NCBI RefSeq assembly: GCF_001870465.1
Contig: NZ_MDGK01000017.1
Span: forward strand, 248,001 to 312,000
Length of the DNA stretch: 64,000 bases
Reading direction: 5' to 3'
Source: Pseudomonas extremorientalis
GTDB lineage: Bacteria; Pseudomonadota; Gammaproteobacteria; Pseudomonadales; Pseudomonadaceae
The notes beneath the pieces were generated by a model that saw nothing but the letters and a program-made list of their open reading frames with translations, searched no databases and had not been told where the DNA came from. Numbering within the stretch: position 1 is the first letter of the stretch; every line of letters begins with the position of its first letter. Positions 16,484 through 25,385 of this stretch are shown piece after piece. Both the position numbers and the translations under genes were made by a program.

Positions 16484-18007
16484 TTACTGCACTTCTACCG
16501 CCAGGCTATCACTGATCTTTTTCTGCCAGATGGCAGGACCGGTGATGTGCACGGACTCGCCCTTGCTGTCGACAGCAACGGTGACCGGCATGTCTTTCAC
16601 GTCGAACTCGTAGATCGCTTCCATGCCCAGTTCGGCAAACGCGACAACACGCGACTTCTTGATGGCTTGCGCCACCAGGTAAGCAGCGCCGCCGACGGCC
16701 ATCAGGTACACGGCCTTGTGGTCCTTGATCGCTTCGATCGCAGTCGGGCCGCGTTCGGATTTGCCGATCATGCCCAGCAGGCCGGTTTGTTCGAGGATCT
16801 GGCGAGTGAACTTGTCCATCCGCGTAGCGGTGGTCGGGCCTGCCGGGCCAACCACTTCTTCGCGCACCGGATCAACCGGCCCGACGTAGTAGATGAAGCG
16901 ACCTTTCAGGTCCACCGGCAGGCTTTCGCCCTTGTTCAGCATCTCGACCATGCGTTTGTGCGCGGCGTCGCGACCGGTGAGCATCTTGCCGTTGAGCAAC
17001 ACGGTCTCGCCTGGTTTCCAGCTCTGCACTTCTTCCGGGGTCAGGGTGTCGAGGTTGACGCGACGGGCCGACGGGCCGGCTTCCCAGACGATTTCCGGGT
17101 AGGCATCCAAGGGTGGCGCTTCCAGCGACGCCGGGCCCGAACCGTCGAGCACGAAGTGTGCGTGGCGGGTGGCGGCGCAGTTGGGGATCATGCACACCGG
17201 CAGTGACGCGGCGTGGGTCGGGTAGTCCATGATCTTCACGTCGAGCACGGTGGTCAGGCCACCCAGGCCCTGGGCGCCGATGCCCAGTTGGTTGACCTTC
17301 TCGAACAGCTCCAGGCGCATTTCTTCGATACGGTTCTGCGGGCCGCGCTTTTTCAGCTCGTGGATGTCGATGGATTCCATCAACACTTCCTTGGCCATCA
17401 CCGCAGCTTTCTCGGCGGTGCCGCCGATGCCGATACCCAGCATGCCCGGTGGGCACCAGCCGGCGCCCATGGTCGGAACGGTCTTGAGCACCCAGTCGAC
17501 GATCGAGTCGGACGGGTTGAGCATGGCCATTTTCGACTTGTTCTCGGAGCCGCCGCCCTTGGCCGCCACGTCCACTTCCACAGTGTTACCCGGGACGATG
17601 GAGTAGTGGATGACCGCCGGGGTGTTGTCCTTGGTGTTTTTGCGCGCGCCTGCCGGGTCGGCGAGGATGGATGCACGCAGGACGTTTTCCGGCAGGTTGT
17701 AGGCGCGACGCACGCCTTCGTTGATCATGTCGTCCAGGCCCATGGTGGCGCCATCCCAACGCACGTCCATGCCCACGCGCACGAACACGGTGACGATACC
17801 GGTGTCCTGGCAGATCGGACGATGGCCGGTGGCGCACATGCGCGAGTTGATCAGGATCTGGGCGATGGAATCACGGGCTGCTGGCGATTCTTCGCGCAGG
17901 TAGGCTTCGTGCATGGCCTGGATGAAATCAACGGGGTGGTAGTAGGAAATGAATTGCAGGGCGTCGGCAACGCTCTGAATCAGGTCGTCTTGCTTGATCA
18001 CAGTCAT
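16484..18007 (-). CDS. fumA: Fumarate hydratase, class I (iron-sulfur)
   Basis: A TCA-cycle enzyme of 507 residues that hydrates fumarate to malate with an oxygen-labile [4Fe-4S] cluster. Class I is recognised from GHRPICQDTGIV, GARKNTKDNTPAVIHYS, GWCPPGMLGIGIGGTAE and PVCMIPNCAATRH, which include cluster-ligand cysteines. The N- and C-terminal parts correspond to the alpha and beta units of two-subunit relatives. I take the ATG at 18007 because GAGGAG lies upstream; the longer reading adds nine residues. A strong terminator follows. Position beside ferredoxin reductase, enoyl-CoA hydratase and pykA matches the PA4329-PA4333 region of P. aeruginosa. Confidence 0.96.
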   Translation of the reverse strand: MTVIKQDDLIQSVADALQFISYYHPVDFIQAMHEAYLREESPAARDSIAQILINSRMCATGHRPICQDTGIVTVFVRVGMDVRWDGATMGLDDMINEGVRRAYNLPENVLRASILADPAGARKNTKDNTPAVIHYSIVPGNTVEVDVAAKGGGSENKSKMAMLNPSDSIVDWVLKTVPTMGAGWCPPGMLGIGIGGTAEKAAVMAKEVLMESIDIHELKKRGPQNRIEEMRLELFEKVNQLGIGAQGLGGLTTVLDVKIMDYPTHAASLPVCMIPNCAATRHAHFVLDGSGPASLEAPPLDAYPEIVWEAGPSARRVNLDTLTPEEVQSWKPGETVLLNGKMLTGRDAAHKRMVEMLNKGESLPVDLKGRFIYYVGPVDPVREEVVGPAGPTTATRMDKFTRQILEQTGLLGMIGKSERGPTAIEAIKDHKAVYLMAVGGAAYLVAQAIKKSRVVAFAELGMEAIYEFDVKDMPVTVAVDSKGESVHITGPAIWQKKISDSLAVEVQ

Positions 18008-18223
18008 GAGTCGCGCTCCTCTATAAGGGAACATTCAATAAAGGTGGGCCCAGTGTTGCATCGGTCGGCTGGGGCCACCTTTCCAAGGCACGCCAAAGTG
18101 GTGCAGGCGCGACGCTAAAAAGGCGCGGCAGTATAACCCGGCGCGGTGGCCGATACACCCGACTATGGTCAAACTGTCGCAGGCATGATTCCCTGTGCGC
18201 GCCCCTTGTGATTGAGTCGTTAT

Positions 18224-19156
18224 ATGCCTGAACTGTACGTCGGCGAACACCATTGGTCGGTAGCCCCCGGCAGCAACCTGCTGGATGCCTTGAACCTGGC
18301 GGGTGTGGCCGTGCCCTACAGTTGCCGCGCCGGCAGTTGCCATGCCTGCCTGGTGCGGTGCCAGGGCGAGGTCGAAGACAAGCAGCCCGAGGCCTTGAGC
18401 CCGGCGCAGCGCCAGGACGGCTGGCGGTTGGCCTGCCAGTGTCAGGTCAGCGGCGACCTGCGGGTCGAAACGTTTGACCCGACGCGTGACGGCTTGCCGG
18501 CCCAGGTGGTGGGTGTCGATTGGCTGAACCCGAACGTGCTGCGCCTGCGCCTGCAACCAGAGCGAGGTTTGCGTTACCGGGCTGGGCAGCACCTGGTGTT
18601 GTGGGCCGGGCAAGTGGCGCGACCGTATTCCCTGGCGAGCTTGCCCCAGGAAGATCCATTCCTGGAGTTTCATCTCGATTGTCGCCTGCCCGGCGAATTC
18701 AGCGATCTTGCCCGGCAGTTGCAGGTGGGTGATCGACTGCGCCTGGGGGATTTGCGCGGCGGTGCGCTGCAATATGATCCGGACTGGCAAACACGGCCAT
18801 TGTGGCTGCTGGCATCCGGCACTGGGTTGGGGCCCCTGTGGGGCGTGTTGCGTGAGGCGCTGCGCCAGGATCACCAGGGCGCCATCCGTGTCATTCACCT
18901 GGCCCATGATGCCGAAGGCCATTATCTGGCCGAGCCCTTGGCTGCGCTGGCTGCACAGCATCCCAACCTGTCGGTGGAACTGTGGACGGCGGCGCAGGTG
19001 GCCCAGGCATTGGCGCAACTGCGGCTTGTTTCGCGGCAAACGCTGGCCTTACTCTGCGGGCACCCGGCCAGCGTCGAGGCGTTTTCCAGGCGCCTGTTCC
19101 TGGCGGGATTGCCGCGTAATCAGCTGCTGGCCGATGTGTTCTTGCCCCGCGGTTGA
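18224..19156 (+). CDS. 2Fe-2S ferredoxin-NAD(P)H reductase-like protein
   Basis: A 310-residue fusion of an N-terminal plant-type [2Fe-2S] ferredoxin domain (Cys ligands in YSCRAGSCHACLVRC and LACQCQ) and a C-terminal FAD/NAD(P)H reductase module (RPYSLAS for FAD, ASGTGLGPLWGVL for the nucleotide, ALLCGHPASVEAF). This is the architecture of oxygenase electron-transfer reductases and of CDP-6-deoxy-3,4-glucoseen reductase. No oxygenase component lies nearby. The ATG at 18224 is chosen over an upstream in-frame TTG at 18212. It is 30 bp upstream of an enoyl-CoA hydratase gene and probably forms an operon with it. Electron acceptor unknown. Confidence 0.88.
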   Translation: MPELYVGEHHWSVAPGSNLLDALNLAGVAVPYSCRAGSCHACLVRCQGEVEDKQPEALSPAQRQDGWRLACQCQVSGDLRVETFDPTRDGLPAQVVGVDWLNPNVLRLRLQPERGLRYRAGQHLVLWAGQVARPYSLASLPQEDPFLEFHLDCRLPGEFSDLARQLQVGDRLRLGDLRGGALQYDPDWQTRPLWLLASGTGLGPLWGVLREALRQDHQGAIRVIHLAHDAEGHYLAEPLAALAAQHPNLSVELWTAAQVAQALAQLRLVSRQTLALLCGHPASVEAFSRRLFLAGLPRNQLLADVFLPRG

Positions 19157-19186
19157 GCGCTGAATGTTCCAGCCGCGAGATTTGCC

Positions 19187-19936
19187 ATGACCGATGCCAT
19201 CCAACAGTTGCGCGAACGCGGGGCGTTAATCCTGCAGTTCAATCGTCCCGACAAGAAGAACGCTCTGACCCGCGCCATGTACACGCAATTGGCCAATGCA
19301 CTGGAGCACGCCGACGCGGATGCCGATATCCGCTGCGTGCTGATCCAGGGCAGCAGCGAGTGCTTCACGGCCGGCAACGACATCGGTGATTTTCTCGAAC
19401 AGCCGCCCAGCGACCTCGACAGCCCACCGTTTCACTTCATGAAAAGCCTGCTCAACTGTCGAAAACCCGTAATTGCTGCGGTGGCGGGGTCTGCGGTGGG
19501 TATTGGTACAACCCTGCTACTGCATTGCGACCTGGTGTACATCAGCCGCGATGCGCGTTTGCGCATGCCGTTCGTCAACCTGGGGTTGTGCCCGGAGTTT
19601 GGCTCGAGCCTGATCTTGCCGAGGTTGCTGGGGCACGCAAAAGCCGCCGAACTGTTGCTGTTGGGTGAGGGATTTACCGGCGAACAGGCAGTGGCCTGGG
19701 GGCTTGCCACTGAAGCGCTGGGCAACGGCGAGGCGGCGCTGGCCAAGGCGCGGGAAGTGGCCGAACGGTTTGAGGCCCTGGCGCCGGGTGCGGTGCAGGT
19801 GACCAAGCAGCTCATGAAAAGTGTGGATCGCGAGCAGTTGCGCCAGGTGATCGAGGAGGAGGGCGCCTTGTTCACCCAGCGGTTGAAGTCGCCGGAGGCG
19901 ATTGCGGCGCTGTCCGCGTTTATCACCCGGCGATGA
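19187..19936 (+). CDS. Enoyl-CoA hydratase/isomerase family protein
   Basis: A 249-residue crotonase-fold protein. The CoA-binding oxyanion segments are visible (SSECFTAGNDIGDF; AVAGSAVGIGTTLLLHCDLV), as is FVNLGLCPEFGSSLILPR, where a catalytic Glu is expected; the Glu in CPEFGSS fits. It probably hydrates or isomerises an enoyl-CoA; the substrate cannot be told from the sequence. It is downstream of the ferredoxin reductase gene in a likely operon and convergent with pykA, from which it is separated by a REP and a shared terminator. Confidence 0.9.
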   Translation: MTDAIQQLRERGALILQFNRPDKKNALTRAMYTQLANALEHADADADIRCVLIQGSSECFTAGNDIGDFLEQPPSDLDSPPFHFMKSLLNCRKPVIAAVAGSAVGIGTTLLLHCDLVYISRDARLRMPFVNLGLCPEFGSSLILPRLLGHAKAAELLLLGEGFTGEQAVAWGLATEALGNGEAALAKAREVAERFEALAPGAVQVTKQLMKSVDREQLRQVIEEEGALFTQRLKSPEAIAALSAFITRR

Positions 19937-19959
19937 ACGTGTGGTGGTTGATCGGGCTT

Positions 19960-19984
19960 CATCGGGGGCAAGTCCCCTCCCACC
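19960..19984 (-). repeat. REP element
   Basis: ATCGGGGGCAAGTCCCCTCC, a REP singlet in reverse orientation with one mismatch, just after the enoyl-CoA hydratase gene. Confidence 0.75.
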
Positions 19985-20047
19985 TTTGGTCGGCGGCGCG
20001 GTCAAGATGAGGTCCTTTGGCATCACACAACCGCTTCCCTGAAATGC

Positions 20048-20086
20048 AAAAAGCCCCGCCATTTTCATGGCGGGGCTTTTGTTTTT
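20048..20086. terminator. Bidirectional terminator between ech-like gene and pykA
   Basis: AAAAAGCCCCGCCA-TTTTCA-TGGCGGGGCTTTT is flanked by A and T runs on both sides, so it can terminate both convergent transcripts. It lies 12 bp from the pykA stop. Confidence 0.9.
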
Positions 20087-20097
20087 CAGCGTATCAC

Positions 20098-21549
20098 TCA
20101 GACCTGCGGGTCGCCCACGTGCAGGATCTTCATGCCATTGGTGCCACCGGTGGTGTGGTAGCTGTCGCCTTTGGTCAGGATGACCCAGTCGCCTTGCTCC
20201 ACGACGCCGCGCTTGACCAGCTCGTCGATTGCCTTCTGGCTGACTTCGTTCGGTGCCAGTGAAGCCGGATCAAACGGAACCGTGTACACGCCACGGAACA
20301 GCGCCGCGCGGGCCTGGGCTTCACGGTGCGGGGTGAACGCGTAGATCGGCACCGAGGAGCGGATGCGCGACATGATCAACGGCGTGTAGCCACTTTCGGT
20401 CAAGGCGATGATCGCCTTCACACCGGGGAAGTGGTTCGCGGTGTACATGGCGGCCAGGGCGATGCTCTGGTCACAGCTTTCGAACTCTTTGCCAATACGG
20501 TGGCTGGAGGTCTTGCTGGTCGGGTGCTTTTCAGCGCCGAGGCAGATACGCGCCATGGCTTGCACGGCTTCCAGCGGGTACGGGCCGGCGGCGCTTTCAG
20601 CCGAGAGCATCACGGCGTCGGTGTAGTCGAGCACGGCGTTGGCCACGTCGGACACTTCGGCACGGGTCGGCATAGGGTTCTGGATCATCGACTCCATCAT
20701 CTGGGTTGCCACGATCACCGCTTTGTTGTGGCGGCGTGCGTGCAGGATGATCTTTTTCTGGATACCGATCAGCTCGGCGTCACCGATTTCCACGCCCAAG
20801 TCGCCACGGGCAACCATCACCGCGTCTGAAGCCTTGATCAGGCCGTCGAGGGTTTCGTCGTCGGCCACGGCTTCGGCGCGTTCGATCTTCGCCACCAGCC
20901 AGGCGGTACCGCCGGCTTCGTCGCGCAGTTTGCGAGCGTATTCCATGTCGGCGGCATCGCGCGGGAAGGACACGGCGAGGTAGTCCACTTCCATTTCGGC
21001 GGCGAGCTTGATGTCAGCCTTGTCTTTTTCCGTCAGGGCCGGTGCCGTCAAGCCACCGCCACGACGGTTGATGCCTTTGTGGTCGGACAGCGGGCCGCCG
21101 ATGGTCACGGTGCAGATCAACTCGGTGCCGGTGGCGGTGTCGACGCGCATGACCACGCGGCCATCGTCCAGCAGCAGTTCGTCACCGACGCCGCAGTCCT
21201 TGACCAGGTCCGGGTAGTCAATACCCACGACTTGCTGGTTGCCTTCGGTCAGCGAGTGGCTGGTGGAGAAGGTGAAGGTGTCGCCGATTTTCAGCTCGAT
21301 CCGCTTGTTGGCGAACTTGGCGATGCGGATTTTCGGACCTTGCAGGTCACCCAGCAGTGCCACGAAGCGGCCGTGCTTGGCAGCCAGGTCACGCACCAGC
21401 TTGGCGCGAGCCTTGTGCTCGTCCGGGGTGCCGTGGGAGAAGTTCAGACGGGCAACGTCCAAACCAGCCAGAATCAGCTGTTCGAGGACTTCCGGCGAGT
21501 TGCTGGCCGGGCCAAGGGTGGCGACGATTTTGGTACGACGGACGGACAT
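20098..21549 (-). CDS. pykA: Pyruvate kinase
   Basis: A protein of 483 residues, the length of P. aeruginosa PykA. It converts phosphoenolpyruvate and ADP to pyruvate and ATP. Motifs: RRTKIVATLGPAS at the N-terminus, RLNFSHGTPDEH, LGDLQGPKIRI, the signature VAKIERAEAVADDETL with catalytic Lys, MVARGDLGVEIG and MLSAESAAGPYP. AGGAG stands 7 nt before the ATG. Synteny with enoyl-CoA hydratase, ferredoxin reductase and fumarase supports PykA rather than PykF. A bidirectional terminator ends the gene. Confidence 0.97.
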   Translation of the reverse strand: MSVRRTKIVATLGPASNSPEVLEQLILAGLDVARLNFSHGTPDEHKARAKLVRDLAAKHGRFVALLGDLQGPKIRIAKFANKRIELKIGDTFTFSTSHSLTEGNQQVVGIDYPDLVKDCGVGDELLLDDGRVVMRVDTATGTELICTVTIGGPLSDHKGINRRGGGLTAPALTEKDKADIKLAAEMEVDYLAVSFPRDAADMEYARKLRDEAGGTAWLVAKIERAEAVADDETLDGLIKASDAVMVARGDLGVEIGDAELIGIQKKIILHARRHNKAVIVATQMMESMIQNPMPTRAEVSDVANAVLDYTDAVMLSAESAAGPYPLEAVQAMARICLGAEKHPTSKTSSHRIGKEFESCDQSIALAAMYTANHFPGVKAIIALTESGYTPLIMSRIRSSVPIYAFTPHREAQARAALFRGVYTVPFDPASLAPNEVSQKAIDELVKRGVVEQGDWVILTKGDSYHTTGGTNGMKILHVGDPQV

Positions 21550-21722
21550 GCACAGACTCCTGAGTTCAAGCGCTGAGGAAGGCTACTATGCTCTTTCGTT
21601 GTAGTCATTGTTCGTTTGCACTACTTATCGACGATTGCCTTGTTTTCGCTGCGGCTGGATACGAACATCCTTGAAGATTTTTAACGAGGGGTCGATACAC
21701 TGCACAAGACAGGAGAACCCTC

Positions 21723-22097
21723 ATGCGAATTTTGCTCATTGCTGCCCTGGCCGTCAGTGTTGTCGGCTGCACCCGTTGGTCGATGGACCACCATTTGAAC
21801 AATGCCTACCGCGCCTACAAGGTCGGCGATTGCGAGCGTGTCACCCTGGAGTTGTCCCAGGTCGACCGTGAAAGCCGCACGCGCCGCTATGTGCAACCGG
21901 AGGTATCGATGTTGCGCGGGCAATGCCTTGAACGGCAGAAACTGTTCGTCGATGCGGTGCAGACCTATCAGTTCATCATCAATCAGTACCCGTCGAGTGA
22001 GTACGCCTATCGTGCTCGTGCGAGGCTCGATACCTTGCAGCAGTTGGGGCATTACCGCGGTGCAAGTGTCGCCCAGCCGCGTCCCGCTTCATTGTGA
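21723..22097 (+). CDS. Small TPR-like outer-membrane lipoprotein
   Basis: A 124-residue lipoprotein precursor: short signal peptide (MRILLIAALAVSVVGC), with the lipobox VVGC giving lipidated Cys17. The mature part has two helical repeats of TPR character (LNNAYRAYKVGDCERV; RQKLFVDAVQTYQFIINQYPSSEYAYRA). A good AGGAG site precedes the ATG. Such proteins usually serve as scaffolds at the cell envelope. It is divergent from pykA and upstream of a PilZ gene, as in P. aeruginosa. No specific function is known to me. Confidence 0.85.
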   Translation: MRILLIAALAVSVVGCTRWSMDHHLNNAYRAYKVGDCERVTLELSQVDRESRTRRYVQPEVSMLRGQCLERQKLFVDAVQTYQFIINQYPSSEYAYRARARLDTLQQLGHYRGASVAQPRPASL

Positions 22098-22153
22098 TGA
22101 TAATCGCCATTTCATAACTGGCCTGTTGCCAGTCTTGGGCTATCCTTTGAATG

Positions 22154-22183
22154 TTCGTTTGTACAAGTTTCTATGCAAACGAA
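22154..22183. promoter_or_regulatory. Inverted repeat upstream of pilZ-domain gene
   Basis: TTCGTTTG-14 nt-CAAACGAA is an exact 8-bp inverted repeat in the gap between the lipoprotein gene and the PilZ gene. The same octamer TTCGTTTG occurs at 21611-21618, in the pykA upstream region. It could be a regulator site; the binder is unknown. Confidence 0.35.
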
Positions 22184-22321
22184 TGTGGGCCCGGACTCGG
22201 TAGCTGTTCTGGCGACGGACTATTGCCCGTTGTCTTACCGAGATCCATGGAGAGCGGGTTTTATTACTCGTTCCGAATCACTGGCACGGCCGCGTTATGG
22301 CCACTGGATGGCGATCTCACC

Positions 22322-22681
22322 ATGTTTACCGACCGACGGATCGAGCGGCATCAGCTACCTTACTTCCTGCAAGTGTTTAACCGTCTCACCGACAAGCCCA
22401 TCGGTTTTTTGGGCAATGTTTCGGAAGACGGGCTGATGTTGATCAGCCAATTGCCCATGATGGTCGACGTGGATTTCGAGCTGCGCTTGAAGATTCCGGA
22501 GGCTGACGGCACCTTTTATCCCATTGATCTCACGGCTACCTGCCTGTGGAGCCACGAAGATATCAACCCGCAGCATTACGATTCCGGGTTCAGTGTGCTG
22601 CAGGCCCCGGAGGAGTATGGGCAATTGATCAACGTCTTGTTGCATTACTTCAGTTTTGACCCCTTGCAGGCTTCGGCCTAG
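22322..22681 (+). CDS. PilZ-domain c-di-GMP-binding protein
   Basis: A single-domain protein of 119 residues. The c-di-GMP-binding elements are the N-terminal basic segment TDRRIERHQLPYF (RxxxR-like) and the NxSxxG motif as GNVSEDGLML. It corresponds to the PA4324-type PilZ proteins of Pseudomonas. It probably works as a small c-di-GMP receptor in the cytosol. The start at 22322 is the first ATG that leaves the domain intact, but its ribosome site is weak and the frame is open upstream. Convergent with the DUF58 gene. Confidence 0.83.
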   Translation: MFTDRRIERHQLPYFLQVFNRLTDKPIGFLGNVSEDGLMLISQLPMMVDVDFELRLKIPEADGTFYPIDLTATCLWSHEDINPQHYDSGFSVLQAPEEYGQLINVLLHYFSFDPLQASA

Positions 22682-22757
22682 CTACAACGCACTGTCGACC
22701 CGGTTCAGAGGGATTTACCTCTACCGTGGTCGAGTGTGGTTTTTCAGAACGCTTTTC

Positions 22758-24089
22758 TCAGAAAGCGCCGGCTTTCTTCCAGCCCAGGTAGCGTGTCACC
22801 AGTGCGGGGCCCAGCTCGGATGGCAAGGTGTCCAGGACGGCTAAGCCATGTGCGGTCAGGCGGTCATGCAGCTCGTCCCGTGTGTTGAGGTAGTCGATAG
22901 TGCCGCTGTAGGCCAGGGCTTCGGGCAAGGTTTGCACGGGGGCTTGACGCAGTTGGTCGAGTACCTCCTCGCGCAAGCTGGCCACCAGCACCTTATGTTG
23001 ACGACTGATGCGTTTGACGGCCGTCAACAGGGCTTCATCGTCCTCGTCCCGCAGGTTGCTCACCACAATGACCAAGGCTCGACGCTTCTGCCGGGCCAGC
23101 AGTTGGCTTGCCGCCGCCTGGTAATCGGCGGTCCGTCGGGTGGTGTCCAGGTCGTACACCGCATTGAGCAACAGGTTCAACTGGCTAATGCCCTTGACCG
23201 GCGCCAGGTAGCGCGTTTGGTCACCGGCAAAGGTGCACAGCCCCACGGCATCGCCCTGGCGCAAGGCAACATAGCTGAGCAGCAGGCACGCATTGAGGGC
23301 GTGGTCAAAATGAGACAGTTCGTCATCCTGGCTTCGCATGCGCCGGCCGCAATCAAGCATGAACACGATTTGTTGGTCGCGCTCATCCTGGTATTCACGG
23401 GCGATGGGGGTGCGTTGTCGGGCGGTGGCTTTCCAGTCGATCTGTCGCAGGCTGTCGCCTTCGCGAAACTCACGTAGTTGATGAAATTCCAGCCCCAGAC
23501 CGCGCCTTTGACGTTGACGAACGCCCAATTGGCTCAGCCAGTTGTCCACACCCAGCAGTTGGGCGCCGTAGAGCCGAGCGAAATCCGGGTAGACGCGGGT
23601 GGAATCGCTCACTTCGATAAGGCGTCGTGCCGCCCACAGCCCCATAGGGCTGGGCAGATGTATTTCGCAACGACTGAAACTGAAATGCCCGCGCCGCAGG
23701 GGGCGAAGGCGGTAGCCCAGTTCGCTGCGTTCACCGGGATACAAGGTTATGGGTTGAGGCATGTTCTCCACGCTCAGCCCGTCGGGGGAATGATCGAATA
23801 CCTGCACCGTCAGCGGCTGTGGGAAGTCGTGCTCCAGAGCCAGGCGGATTTCGCCCCAGCGTCCCAGCGCCAGGCTGCCGGGCATCTGCCGTTGTACATG
23901 CGGAGATGGGCGGCGATGCAATCGTACGGCGTCCAGCATGGCCAGCAGCAACAACGCCAGGAGTAACCCCCAGACGACTGAGTGCAAGGTGTCCGGTACT
24001 GTGAGCTGCAATGCTGCCGCAGTGCCCAGCAAAATGCCCAGACCCAGCAATGCGCCGAGCCAGTTCAACAGCAGACGGGTCGGCTTCAT
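22758..24089 (-). CDS. DUF58 (VWA-like) membrane-associated protein
   Basis: A 443-residue protein with two N-terminal membrane segments (NWLGALLGLGILLGTAAAL; VVWGLLLALLLLAMLDAV) and a C-terminal cytoplasmic DUF58 region bearing the family signature REFREGDSLRQIDWKATARQ, followed by a VWA-like stretch (IVFMLDCGRRMRSQDD). It starts 7 bp after the moxR stop, so the two are co-translated. MoxR-DUF58 pairs are thought to act as chaperone and metal-dependent assembly modules; the client here is unknown. The usual downstream partners (transglutaminase or VWA proteins) are not on this strand after it. Confidence 0.9.
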   Translation of the reverse strand: MKPTRLLLNWLGALLGLGILLGTAAALQLTVPDTLHSVVWGLLLALLLLAMLDAVRLHRRPSPHVQRQMPGSLALGRWGEIRLALEHDFPQPLTVQVFDHSPDGLSVENMPQPITLYPGERSELGYRLRPLRRGHFSFSRCEIHLPSPMGLWAARRLIEVSDSTRVYPDFARLYGAQLLGVDNWLSQLGVRQRQRRGLGLEFHQLREFREGDSLRQIDWKATARQRTPIAREYQDERDQQIVFMLDCGRRMRSQDDELSHFDHALNACLLLSYVALRQGDAVGLCTFAGDQTRYLAPVKGISQLNLLLNAVYDLDTTRRTADYQAAASQLLARQKRRALVIVVSNLRDEDDEALLTAVKRISRQHKVLVASLREEVLDQLRQAPVQTLPEALAYSGTIDYLNTRDELHDRLTAHGLAVLDTLPSELGPALVTRYLGWKKAGAF

Positions 24090-24096
24090 GGGCGAG

Positions 24097-25137
24097 TCAC
24101 TGCCGGGGTGCCGGAATCTGATCCAACAACTGCCGGAGCACCTGGTCGACCTCCAGCCCATCGATATCCAGCTCTGGGGCGATACGTACGCGATGACGCA
24201 GTACTGCCAGGGCGCATCCCTTGATATCGTCCGGTGTTACAAATTCACCACCGCGCAACAAGGCGCGGGCACGGGCGCCGCGGACCAGGTCGATTGAGGC
24301 GCGCGGTCCTGCACCGATCGCCAGCCCTGGCCAGCTGCGTGTAGCGCGTGCCAGGCGCACGGCATAGTCGAGCACCTGTTCATCCAGGGCAAGGTCACTG
24401 GCAACCTGCTGCAGTTGCAGCACATCTTCGGCCTGCAATACGGTGCGCAATGGGTGTACAGCCAGCATGTCGGCCCGCGACGAGCGGGTGACTTCGCGCA
24501 CCATCTCCAGTTCCTGCTGCGCGTCGGGGTAATCCATGCGCACCTTGAGCATGAAGCGATCCAGTTCCGCCTCCGGCAGGGGGTATGTGCCTTCCTGTTC
24601 GATGGGATTCTGTGTCGCCAACACCATGAACGGTTGGCCGATGGGCAGCGCCTCGCCTTCGAGGGTCACCTGCCGTTCCTGCATGGCCTCGAGCAAGGCT
24701 GCCTGGGTCTTGGCTGGAGCACGGTTGATTTCATCGGCCAGCAACAAGTGGGTGAACACTGGCCCCTTGCGCAGCTTGAACTGTTCGGTATGCAGGTCAT
24801 ACACGGCGTGGCCTGTGACGTCGCTGGGCATCAGGTCCGGGGTGAACTGGATACGCGCGAAATCGCCCTCGAAGCAGCGTGCCAGGGCGCGCACCAGCAA
24901 GGTTTTGCCCAGCCCTGGCACGCCTTCGAGCAGCACGTGGCCACCGGCGATCAGCGCGGTCAGGACGTCTTCGATCACCGAATCCTGGCCAATCACTGCC
25001 TTGCGCAACTCAGTGCGCAGGGCTTGGGCTTGCCCACTGGCGCGTTGCAGGGCTTCACTGGTCAAGGCAGTGGTGCTTGGGAAATCACTCAGCTGTTCCG
25101 GTGCCTTGCTAACGGTTAGTTCTAGATTATGATCCAT
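24097..25137 (-). CDS. MoxR-family AAA+ ATPase
   Basis: A 346-residue MoxR ATPase: Walker A GVPGLGKTLLV, Walker B LLADEINRAPAKTQAALLEAM, sensor 1 VLATQNPIEQEGTYPLPEAE, and the C-terminal lid typical of MoxR. It probably acts as a chaperone-like ATPase for metal or complex insertion with the downstream DUF58 protein. It is the last recognisable core gene: 250 bp upstream of its start the gene content switches to defence genes on the opposite strand. Confidence 0.93.
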   Translation of the reverse strand: MDHNLELTVSKAPEQLSDFPSTTALTSEALQRASGQAQALRTELRKAVIGQDSVIEDVLTALIAGGHVLLEGVPGLGKTLLVRALARCFEGDFARIQFTPDLMPSDVTGHAVYDLHTEQFKLRKGPVFTHLLLADEINRAPAKTQAALLEAMQERQVTLEGEALPIGQPFMVLATQNPIEQEGTYPLPEAELDRFMLKVRMDYPDAQQELEMVREVTRSSRADMLAVHPLRTVLQAEDVLQLQQVASDLALDEQVLDYAVRLARATRSWPGLAIGAGPRASIDLVRGARARALLRGGEFVTPDDIKGCALAVLRHRVRIAPELDIDGLEVDQVLRQLLDQIPAPRQ

Positions 25138-25385
25138 AAATCAATCGCTTACCCAATCTAACTGTTTTTGGCTGACCTTTTGGTCAGTACGCATTCTTGG
25201 TCTGTGTACTCAAATCTAACCTATCAGAAGATATGTAGATAAGGAGCCGGGCTCCGCTTGCGCGAGAGAGGATATGTGCTCACAGCGCTGCTGCATCCTT
25301 AAGCAATGATGCCAGGATTGTGGCGCATCGCCACTTTCAGGCTACGCTGAGGAGCCTTGCCCACCGTAGAAAAGGAATTCATCCC
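25138..25385. other. Core/island junction region
   Basis: Gene-free 248 bp between moxR and the first defence gene. It contains a perfect hairpin CTGACC-TTTT-GGTCAG (25172-25187) and two similar words, CAATCTAAC and AAATCTAAC, 58 bp apart. Either may belong to the attachment site or to the moxR promoter. REP elements, frequent to the left, are not seen to the right of this point. Confidence 0.5.
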
